Shown in pieces: positions 8,703 to 15,522 of a stretch of 64,000 nt of DNA. Below the pieces are notes generated by a model. That model was given only the letters and a program-made list of their open reading frames with translations. It ran no database searches and was not told the DNA's origin. Source of the DNA: Pectinatus haikarae (GTDB lineage Bacteria > Bacillota > Negativicutes > Selenomonadales > Selenomonadaceae); the NCBI RefSeq assembly GCF_030813505.1, contig NZ_JAUSUE010000017.1, one strand, 5' to 3'. Positions within the stretch are counted from its first letter, which is position 1, and each line of letters begins with the position of its first letter. The position numbers and the translations under genes were made by a program.

Positions 8703-9983
8703 TCAAATGCCGCGTCCGATGCGGCTGATTTTTTCAATCAGCGCTATTGCGCCGGCGTAACCTATATCAACACCGCTGACCGCCAGCTCCCTGTTCTGCG
8801 GGTTGCCTATGACAAATAATTCTGCATTAAGCCTGGCCGCCGCACCTGCCTCCAATTCTGAACCAAAAATTATCTCATTATCCGGGCCAAGTTTTTCTTC
8901 TATTCTTTCCGTATCATCACTGTACACTATATCAGAGATAATTTTCTCCAGCGACTTCACAGGCTGCTGTTCTTGTGAATCCCCCTCATAATCTGTGATG
9001 ACAGCTGTTTTTATCTGCATGCCAAGATACTTTTTGAGGAACTCCCCGTAGCGTATAACCTTGCTTTCTTCGCCGATAACAGATATTTTGCGGCGAAAAT
9101 CATAGGAATAATAATATTCGGCAAACTGCCGGATTACATAGTCAAATTTTTTCTTTTCGCTGTACAGAAAATTGTCAACTACATTTTTACTGATGCCAAG
9201 CTGTTCACCGACAATTTCCACAAAATTATCGGTATCAGGTCCAAGGCCCGGATTTTCTATGAAAACATATGGCGTACCATAGGTTGATCTGAGGTTTTCA
9301 GCAGCTTTCACTCCCCATTTCGAAACTACAACATTAAGTGCGGCAGCCGGTACAGACTGCCATGACTGCCAATCCTCTCCATCACCAAAAAGTCTGTTCG
9401 TCTTCACTCCCAACGATCCCATTATTCTCTGGATCTCCCTCAGATTTCCCTGCCAGTACAGATCCTGCTGCGGTATGATGCCAAATATATTTACGGATTT
9501 AGTTTCCCTTTCCTGTTTCGGCGCTTTACCCGCAATCTGATCCAGCAGAACAGCCACGACTTCTTCATAACCCGTTCGTGCATGTCCGCGGAATCCCGGT
9601 GCTTTATAATATGCGGCCGCATACCCTTGATCCGTTATTTCCTGCGTCATTGCTACAACATCATCACTTATCATTTCTGACTCGACACCGGAAAGCACCA
9701 CATAAAGCTGGCCCTCAATGACCCTCACTGTATTTTTAATTTGCTCGCGCAGCCGGGAACCGCCGCCGAAAACAATTTGTTTTTCATACATGTTGGTCGA
9801 CGGCACACTATAGCCGTTTATTGACCCCACGATACCATTACCGGATTTATTTGCGGCAAAGGATTGAATCCCCAGTCCCGCAGTTCCGTGAATAATAGGC
9901 ACGACTGCTTCGACAGCTTCCAATGTAGAAAGGGCTCCCTGAAGATTGCAGCCATATCTTGTCTTGCCAATCTCTGCTGTCAT
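8703..9983 (-). CDS. NifK-like subunit lacking P-cluster cysteines
   Basis: A 426-residue protein of the nitrogenase beta-subunit superfamily. It aligns from RYGC (C12) through IIHGTAG and VVLSG..SDD with the three other K-like proteins in this window. In those, three cysteines hold half of a P-cluster; here only C12 remains. The second position is leucine (L37 in AGLG instead of PGC) and the third is valine (V100 in SGVESE instead of SGC). C12 is the only cysteine in the whole protein. Its start codon overlaps the D-like stop by one base, so the two are translationally coupled. The frame is clean and the fold-defining segments are kept, so it looks like a functional divergent protein, not a decaying gene. 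It may bind a different cofactor or serve as a scaffold. Confidence 0.85.
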   Translation of the reverse strand: MTAEIGKTRYGCNLQGALSTLEAVEAVVPIIHGTAGLGIQSFAANKSGNGIVGSINGYSVPSTNMYEKQIVFGGGSRLREQIKNTVRVIEGQLYVVLSGVESEMISDDVVAMTQEITDQGYAAAYYKAPGFRGHARTGYEEVVAVLLDQIAGKAPKQERETKSVNIFGIIPQQDLYWQGNLREIQRIMGSLGVKTNRLFGDGEDWQSWQSVPAAALNVVVSKWGVKAAENLRSTYGTPYVFIENPGLGPDTDNFVEIVGEQLGISKNVVDNFLYSEKKKFDYVIRQFAEYYYSYDFRRKISVIGEESKVIRYGEFLKKYLGMQIKTAVITDYEGDSQEQQPVKSLEKIISDIVYSDDTERIEEKLGPDNEIIFGSELEAGAAARLNAELFVIGNPQNRELAVSGVDIGYAGAIALIEKISRIGRGI

Positions 9984-11377
9984 TATTTCACCTCTAGCTT
10001 TACATACCAGTCCGGACTTTTTTTCAGCCAGCTTGTCTTATAGGGCAGACTGTCATTTTTATATAAATAATTACCGAATTCATTTGCTGTCTGTGCCTGC
10101 CGCAAACGTTCTATAAGCTCTGCCGCTCCCTTATATCCATATAGAGTCATCTGGCTCACCGATATGGGGATTATTCCCAAAACTGCCGTCCAAGCCGCAG
10201 ATCCGTCTGTTCCTATATAAAAATCAGGTTTAATTTTTCCTAAAATATTGGCCAGTTCAAAGGGTTGACCGCCGCCGATTTTGATAAAAAGATCATCCGG
10301 CAAAATCTCCAGTGCATCTTTATTCAGAGAATCTATATACGGTGCCGAAATTCCGCTGATTTCAAAACCGATTCCTCGCAGAAACAATGCCAGTTCGGCT
10401 GCTGGACGAATAGGCAGCGCGATAAATACTTTTTTTCCGGCAAACGGTTTATTTTTCAGATATTCAGCAAAAAATCTCTCTTCTTCCTCAATAACAGCAT
10501 GTGCTCTATCCGCCGACTTAAAAGTATCTCCCAGCGCCGAAAGCCAGGCAGCCGTCCCTTCTATTCCTATGGGAACTCTGCTTATAATGCTTTTTACCCC
10601 GCTTTTTTCCTGCAGTCCGGACAGCAGCACCTCTGCTTCATCCGAATTAACAGCTATTGCGGCCTCTGCCCTTCCTGCTTTTGTTATATCGTCCAGGCAG
10701 GAAAATTGCGGTATTATATTGCATTTTATTTCCAGCCTGCCAGTCAATCGTTCCAATTCCCCGAGATTTTTTCTGCTTTCCGTAATGCTGATAATATCTA
10801 CAATATTTATTTTTTCGCCGTATTCCGCCAAAATATATTTGGCCAAAGCATGCAGGACAATATCGATTCCATTTATTTCGGCTTTGCTTTTAAAGCCGTC
10901 AGTATATATAGATATTATTTTAACCGGCAGTTCCTCCTGCATTTCAAGAATAACAGTGCTGATATCATCATTATTAATGGCAACGACGGAAGTCCCTAAA
11001 ATAAATATTGCCTTCGGCTGATGCTTTTCATATGCCCGACGCACTGTATCACGCAATTTTTCGTCACTGCCCAGAATAGTATCACGCTCATCAAGATTGG
11101 TCGAATACCATATCGGCTGTTCCTGACCGTGTATTAACGATGTTTCCAGGATTGCCGTGCCTACGACTCCATGCACAATGACAACCGTATCTCCTATTTC
11201 TGACAGGAGCCGCAAAGCTTCGTAAACTTCATCCTTTTTATCCTGTGAGAAAGTGCGTATTCTCTGCTGAATCTCCTGATCTGCTGTTACAGCCTGCAGT
11301 TCTTTTTTGCTTCCCTGATAAGCAGTGACCGCATTTGTACGCTTTTCTCTGGTCAGAATTTTTCTTTCTTCCAGCAT
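9983..11377 (-). CDS. NifD-like subunit lacking P-cluster and cofactor cysteines
   Basis: A 464-residue nitrogenase alpha-subunit homologue. Compared with the four intact D-like proteins here, the FSQCxxC region reads FSQDKKD, HAPIGC reads HGVVGT, and SC..IIGED reads TSVVAINNDD, so all three P-cluster cysteines are gone. The cofactor cysteine position (HICETL or GFCYTL in the others) is replaced in an AVNSDEAE stretch. Only two cysteines remain, at unrelated positions. Start set at 11377 behind AAAGGAG; an upstream in-frame start at 11422 would overlap the H-like gene. It is encoded between H-like and K-like genes, so the three probably form a complex. Whether it carries any metal cluster is open. 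Confidence 0.85.
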   Translation of the reverse strand: MLEERKILTREKRTNAVTAYQGSKKELQAVTADQEIQQRIRTFSQDKKDEVYEALRLLSEIGDTVVIVHGVVGTAILETSLIHGQEQPIWYSTNLDERDTILGSDEKLRDTVRRAYEKHQPKAIFILGTSVVAINNDDISTVILEMQEELPVKIISIYTDGFKSKAEINGIDIVLHALAKYILAEYGEKINIVDIISITESRKNLGELERLTGRLEIKCNIIPQFSCLDDITKAGRAEAAIAVNSDEAEVLLSGLQEKSGVKSIISRVPIGIEGTAAWLSALGDTFKSADRAHAVIEEEERFFAEYLKNKPFAGKKVFIALPIRPAAELALFLRGIGFEISGISAPYIDSLNKDALEILPDDLFIKIGGGQPFELANILGKIKPDFYIGTDGSAAWTAVLGIIPISVSQMTLYGYKGAAELIERLRQAQTANEFGNYLYKNDSLPYKTSWLKKSPDWYVKLEVK

Positions 11378-11399
11378 TGTCAGCCGCTCCTTTCCATTG

Positions 11400-12275
11400 T
11401 CAGATATTCGCCGACTCGGCAACTATACCCGTCTCGTAATCAAAAATACGATCGCCCCATATCTTAGCCCAGTCTCTCAATTCGGAAACACTCAAGGGAG
11501 CGGGTATAGTCAGATCATCATTTTGTGCTATATACCTTGCCAGCCGTCTGTATATATCTGCATGTTTGTCATGAGGATTGGCCTCGATCACTGTTTTTCC
11601 GTACAATTCACTTTGAGATACGACTAATGAGCGGGGAATATATTCGACAGTTTTTGTACCTGTTCGATTGGTAAAATCATCCAGCAGCATCTTTGAATAT
11701 CCTGCCGATAAACCGTTGCCTATTATGCCGCCAAGCCTCGCCCCTCCCGCAGGAGCATATTTGCTGATCGCTTTAAATAAATTATTAGCTGCATATACAG
11801 CCATAAAGTCTGAAGAACTTACCACATAAGCCCGATCCGTTATTCCGTCTCTTATCGGCACCGCAAAACCGCCGCAGACAACATCACCCAAAACATCATA
11901 AAGTACGTAATCAGGCTTATACTCTGCAAAAAGTTTCAATTCCTGCAGCAACGATACCGCCGCGTTGATGCCGCGCCCCGCGCAGCCGACACCCGGCACC
12001 GGACCTCCCGATTCTATGCAGAGCACTCCCCCGTAGCCTTTAGCCGATATATCAGCTAAATGTACTTTTTTCCCCGAACGCATACTGTCAAGTACTGTCG
12101 GCAGATATGCATTGCCCCGCAGCGTATTCGTGGAATCACTTTTGGGATCGCAGCCGATTTGAATTACTTTATATCCTGCTTCAGCCAATGCCGCGCTGAT
12201 GTTTGATGTAGTAGTAGATTTTCCTATTCCGCCTTTTCCATATATTGCTATATGCCTGCCAAATTTTTCACCCAT
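11400..12275 (-). CDS. NifH-like ATP-dependent reductase, copy 1
   Basis: A 291-residue iron-protein homologue. It has the P-loop GKGGIGKST at 13-21, and the two cysteines that bridge a 4Fe-4S cluster between monomers, C98 in GVGCAGRG and C134 in DVVCGGFA. Unlike its D and K partners it keeps every catalytic feature, so it should hydrolyse ATP and pass electrons. It is first in the minus-strand module and is preceded by AGAGG. By family knowledge such proteins reduce a cognate D/K partner; here the partner lacks recognisable cluster ligands, which is the central oddity. It could alternatively reduce the radical SAM protein or act in assembly. Confidence 0.92.
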   Translation of the reverse strand: MGEKFGRHIAIYGKGGIGKSTTTSNISAALAEAGYKVIQIGCDPKSDSTNTLRGNAYLPTVLDSMRSGKKVHLADISAKGYGGVLCIESGGPVPGVGCAGRGINAAVSLLQELKLFAEYKPDYVLYDVLGDVVCGGFAVPIRDGITDRAYVVSSSDFMAVYAANNLFKAISKYAPAGGARLGGIIGNGLSAGYSKMLLDDFTNRTGTKTVEYIPRSLVVSQSELYGKTVIEANPHDKHADIYRRLARYIAQNDDLTIPAPLSVSELRDWAKIWGDRIFDYETGIVAESANI

Positions 12276-12294
12276 CTTATTTACCTCTTGCTGC

Positions 12295-12318
12295 TTATTA
12301 AAAGCCGCCTGTCCGGCT
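12295..12318 (-). terminator. Short terminator-like hairpin upstream of NifH-like copy 1
   Basis: On the minus strand AGCCG-GACAGG-CGGCT is followed by TTTTAATAA. It could end the Crp/Fnr transcript or attenuate the nitrogenase-like module. Just upstream, GCATTGAG...CTGCGAG faintly resembles the leader element found at three other places. Confidence 0.5.
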
Positions 12319-12440
12319 CGCAGCTTTCCTCAATGCTGTATTTTTTTATGCAAAAATCTCAATAGTCTAACATAGAAAATTTTTCTCTTTTTAAAATGAC
12401 AGCCAAAACTATTCACACAAATCCTTTTTTACCGCCCAAA

Positions 12441-13112
12441 TCAAAGATTCGATACATTTCTCTCTTTCAACGAATTCACTCTGTAAAGATCATCCCATGA
12501 CGGTATTTCCAATGCATTGTTTTTATCCATCCTGATCAAACCTTTATCCTGAAATCGTCCTAATATCTCTGTGACGGTCTGGCGGCATGCCCCGATCATA
12601 TTAGCCATTTCCTGGTGAGTAATCCGATAATCTATATAGTATTTATCTTCCTTCCTCTTTCCCGCAAGATGGCACAGCAGACTGGCCACTTTTGCTTCTG
12701 TATTGGCTGCCAGCAAATCTTCCAGTCTGTATTCATAATTTCTTACATATGAACAAAAGATCATGATCAGCTTAATAGAAATATTTATATTTTTTTCAAG
12801 GATTTTAATAAACTCATCACGTGATATCCGCCACAATACGCATTTTTCCATAGTTTTAGCAAATACTCCGCGGTTTTCCCTTAATAAAACCGCCGGCAAT
12901 CCTATTATTTCACCGCTTTTGCAGATCGAAACAATAATTTCTTTGCCTGTAACGGTATTATGGTAATGTTTAATATGTCCTTTTCTAATGTAATAAATAT
13001 AATCTGCCGGGCTGTCTTCATTAAAAATAATTTCATGGGAGGATAATTGCAAAATACAAGAATTCGCTTTCAATAGAGCCAGTTCTTCAAGTGTCCAATT
13101 TATTTCCTGCAT
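12441..13112 (-). CDS. Crp/Fnr-family transcriptional regulator
   Basis: A 223-residue regulator with an N-terminal cyclic-nucleotide-type beta-barrel (about 15-110), a dimer helix (about 111-140) and a C-terminal winged helix. The recognition helix reads CRQTVTEILGRF (R177, Q178, E182). Crp has R-E-T-V-G-R at the same place, so the glutamate and second arginine that read TGTGA are changed. No cysteine cluster of the Fnr type is present at the N-terminus. The ATG at 13112 follows AGGGAGTGG. The protein is the obvious candidate reader of the TGTCG-N6-CGAC palindromes upstream of three modules in this window, an inference from proximity and geometry. The effector is unknown. Confidence 0.88.
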   Translation of the reverse strand: MQEINWTLEELALLKANSCILQLSSHEIIFNEDSPADYIYYIRKGHIKHYHNTVTGKEIIVSICKSGEIIGLPAVLLRENRGVFAKTMEKCVLWRISRDEFIKILEKNINISIKLIMIFCSYVRNYEYRLEDLLAANTEAKVASLLCHLAGKRKEDKYYIDYRITHQEMANMIGACRQTVTEILGRFQDKGLIRMDKNNALEIPSWDDLYRVNSLKERNVSNL

Positions 13113-13126
13113 CAATTACCACTCCC

Positions 13127-13187
13127 TAAAAAAAATAGGCCGCATATCCCTTCTGGGATCACGCGGCCTGCAGTTTACTGCTCAGCA
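13127..13187 (-). promoter_or_regulatory. Conserved leader element plus terminator between radical SAM 2 and the Crp/Fnr gene
   Basis: On the minus strand TGCTGAGCAG-TAAA-CTGCAG (13169-13187) runs straight into a terminator whose arms are AGGCCGC (13137-13143) and GCGGCCT (13163-13169), followed by A/T-rich TATTTTTTTT. The same element-terminator arrangement occurs at 14536-14591 and 28883-28950. A TATAAT at 13191-13196 could give a local promoter. Control by antitermination is possible. Confidence 0.65.
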
Positions 13188-13215
13188 TTTATTATACTTA
13201 TTATTTTGACAGTGC

Positions 13216-14427
13216 TCAGACATATATCCGGTAATCGGCAATATTCTCCAACGTGTCCCCGTCCAGATCATACAAATAATCAAAAAACCGGCCTTCATCA
13301 TTCGTACTATTGTAGAATTGTTCATGCGTTATGCCGTTGCGCACGAGAATTTTATAGCTTCTGTGCATAAGATCTATAAACCACTCAGTAGTTGGTGCTC
13401 TATGTTCTGCCAGAGCAGAGCCTGGTTTTGGCATCCACATCTGCGGTACTGCAACTACGCCGAATGAAGATAATTCGTCCACTCCTTCCAGCAAAGTATC
13501 CTTCGTTTCAAGCCCGGCCACAAAATAGGATCTGACATTGCCTTTTCCGAACACTTCTACCTCATGACGCAGTGTATTGACCCAGTTATCATACCCGCCG
13601 CACATAGCATCCTTGCCCGGACAAATATATTTGAACAGATTTTTATCCCATATTTCCATATTCGTCGCGATCCTGCTGTACCCCGCTTCTTTATATCGTT
13701 CAATAACTGATAAATCCTGCGGCGCACCTATACAGGCCGTTCCGCCGAAATCCTGCATGCCTGTGTAGTCCTGTATTGTTTCGGCTACATCAATATAATA
13801 ATCAACTTCCCTGCGTTCGGGAATAAAACCGCCCGTGACAGTCAGATGTGTACATCCTTCATTATACGCGGCTCCAACTGTTTCAGCTATCTCACCAGCA
13901 TTTTTCCACTCAATATTCTGTTTTTCGGCATATTTGGCTTTAGTCTCGTTAATATTGCAAAATCGGCAGTCCATATTTTTTTCCAGCAATGCACATTCAT
14001 TGCTGTAAGCGATACTTATCTTTGACGAACCGACATACTGGGCTATAGTACCCATAAATTTACCATTGGTGGTTATTTTATTATAATATTTTGGTTTATG
14101 CTCAAACTTTATCTCAAATAAATATTCTTTTGCTTCTCTAAGATAAAATTTTTCTTTCTCTTTAACAATATTGAAGCGTGATGCCGGATCGAAAGCAAAT
14201 GCAAACCTATATCCGTTCGGTGAACGAAAAGCTTGTGGCAGACTGTCAGCATAGCTTATATGATTATTAAAAAAACAGGCATGGATTTGCTCCAGATATT
14301 CATTTTTAAAATCAAGATTGTGGAATAATGAAGGATCTGCATTTATTCCCTCGTTAAAAACGCCTGCTCTTATTTCCAATTCTTTCAACAGTTCCTTTTC
14401 TGATTGATTATCCCTTTTTGCGGTCAT
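13216..14427 (-). CDS. Radical SAM protein with CX8CX2C motif, paralogue 2
   Basis: A 403-residue paralogue of the protein at 7335-8552. It keeps YSNECALLEKNMDCRFC (C145, C154, C157; CX8CX2C), GGFIPERREVDYYIDVAE, the FGGTACIGAPQDLSV segment and the C-terminal AEHRAPTTEW. The start at 14427 follows GGGGAGTGAGAAG; the longer in-frame start at 14463 is less likely. Between it and its promoter lies a conserved leader element with a terminator. It stands alone between the isethionate genes and the Crp/Fnr gene. The shared extra N-terminal domain suggests both paralogues handle related substrates. I do not recognise the family and assign no function. Confidence 0.8.
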   Translation of the reverse strand: MTAKRDNQSEKELLKELEIRAGVFNEGINADPSLFHNLDFKNEYLEQIHACFFNNHISYADSLPQAFRSPNGYRFAFAFDPASRFNIVKEKEKFYLREAKEYLFEIKFEHKPKYYNKITTNGKFMGTIAQYVGSSKISIAYSNECALLEKNMDCRFCNINETKAKYAEKQNIEWKNAGEIAETVGAAYNEGCTHLTVTGGFIPERREVDYYIDVAETIQDYTGMQDFGGTACIGAPQDLSVIERYKEAGYSRIATNMEIWDKNLFKYICPGKDAMCGGYDNWVNTLRHEVEVFGKGNVRSYFVAGLETKDTLLEGVDELSSFGVVAVPQMWMPKPGSALAEHRAPTTEWFIDLMHRSYKILVRNGITHEQFYNSTNDEGRFFDYLYDLDGDTLENIADYRIYV

Positions 14428-14535
14428 CTTCTCACTCCCCAATATTATAAATATAAGCGTCAATAATTTCTTCTAAAACAGCTTATCTTTTTTTCAATTC
14501 GTGCCGGACCTTCTGATATTTATGTCTGATAATAA

Positions 14536-14591
14536 AATGAGGATATACAGATATGACATCTGTATATCCTCGTCTGCAGTATTCTGCTCAA
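14536..14591 (-). promoter_or_regulatory. Conserved leader element plus terminator upstream of radical SAM 2
   Basis: On the minus strand TTGAGCAG-AATA-CTGCAG (14574-14591) is followed by a terminator with arms GAGGATATACAGAT and ATCTGTATATCCTC (14539-14571) and ATTTTATTAT. It lies about 21 nt into the transcript predicted from the promoter at 14612, so full-length expression of the radical SAM gene needs readthrough. It may also end the isethionate transcript. Confidence 0.65.
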
Positions 14592-14611
14592 CGCAATGTT
14601 TAATTGATATT

Positions 14612-14662
14612 GGAACATAGTATAGTGCAATTCAGAATTCGTGTAAGTCGTTCAGACGACAA
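14612..14662 (-). promoter_or_regulatory. Crp/Fnr-type activator site and -10 box, site B
   Basis: On the minus strand TTGTCG-TCTGAA-CGACTT is a palindrome centred at 14653.5. The -10 box TATACT lies at 14619-14624, giving a start near 14612 and an operator centre at -41.5. No good -35 box exists, as expected for a class II activated promoter. Identical spacing occurs at 20897.5 and 28810.5. Confidence 0.7.
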
Positions 14663-14676
14663 GAAAAAGGATTTTA

Positions 14677-15519
14677 TTATTCATCCATCATATAGCGGCG
14701 CCCCAACGCATTATATTTAGCGACACCAAAACGATGGTAGGGAAGCTGTTCATATACTGTTTCCGGTTTATTCGCCAAATAATTCTTTATGGCAAGCAGA
14801 TCATCCGGCGAATCATTGAATCCCGGTATTACGGGCGTTCTGGCATATTTAGGCAGTTTGGGAAAATCACGACAGAGATTATCAAAATTCTGCAGTATTT
14901 TCCGATTTGTTTTTCCAGTATAGGCAATATGTTGTTGTTCGTCAAGTGATTTTATATCAAAAAGAATTGCATCCAAATATTTGGCAGCCTGCTTCAAGAT
15001 AGGATAATCAGCATATCCGCAGGTTTCTATAGCCGTCGTCAGGCGCCGCTTTTTAGCCTGCCTGAGCAGTTGGATCAAAAATTCACCCTGCATCAGCGGC
15101 TCTCCGCCGCTCACAGTCAACCCGCCGTTCCCATGCCGATAGAAAATACTATCCTTCTCAACTATATCAAGGACTTCTTTGATCGAATACTGATGCCCTT
15201 CTGCTTTATATGCTTTTGCCGGACATTCATGAACACATTTCATGCAGCTGCTGCATTTATCTCTTTGGATAACAGCTTTATGCAAATCAGAAAATTCTAT
15301 TGCACCGGCATCACATATCTTTTCACATTCGTTACATATTTTTTTGCCTAGGCATTTATTTGCATCATAAGAAATTTCCGGCTTGGTTTTTTGAGATTCG
15401 GGATTACAACACCAACGGCAGCGAAGCGGACATCCTTTCATAAAAACAATCGTGCGGATGCCAGGACCATCATGCAGCGAATATTGCTGGATATTGAATA
15501 TCATTCCTTTTTTGTCCAT
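14677..15519 (-). CDS. islB: Isethionate sulfite-lyase activating enzyme (glycyl-radical activase)
   Basis: A radical SAM activase that would install the glycyl radical on the neighbouring lyase. CX3CX2C is C30, C34, C37 (GCPLRCRWC). Two additional ferredoxin-type cysteine groups follow (KCLGKKICNECEKIC near 57 and KCSSCMKCVHEC near 90), and SGGEPLMQ is the SAM-binding GGE motif. It starts three bases after the islA stop, so it is coupled to it. At 280 residues it ends just after YNALGRRY, roughly 25-30 residues earlier than activases I know, and no continuation is seen in another frame. The symbol rests on the identity of islA; the early end could be natural. Confidence 0.85.
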   Translation of the reverse strand: MDKKGMIFNIQQYSLHDGPGIRTIVFMKGCPLRCRWCCNPESQKTKPEISYDANKCLGKKICNECEKICDAGAIEFSDLHKAVIQRDKCSSCMKCVHECPAKAYKAEGHQYSIKEVLDIVEKDSIFYRHGNGGLTVSGGEPLMQGEFLIQLLRQAKKRRLTTAIETCGYADYPILKQAAKYLDAILFDIKSLDEQQHIAYTGKTNRKILQNFDNLCRDFPKLPKYARTPVIPGFNDSPDDLLAIKNYLANKPETVYEQLPYHRFGVAKYNALGRRYMMDE

Positions 15520-15522
15520 AGA

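Noticed and set aside
10265..11021. Long plus-strand open frames (about 245 codons) opposite the D-like gene
   Set aside because: They are antisense shadows of a coding gene, without ribosome sites or recognisable domains.
8703..12275. Protochlorophyllide reductase or the F430 enzyme CfbCD
   Set aside because: Both retain cluster cysteines that are missing here, and there is no pigment or methanogen gene context.
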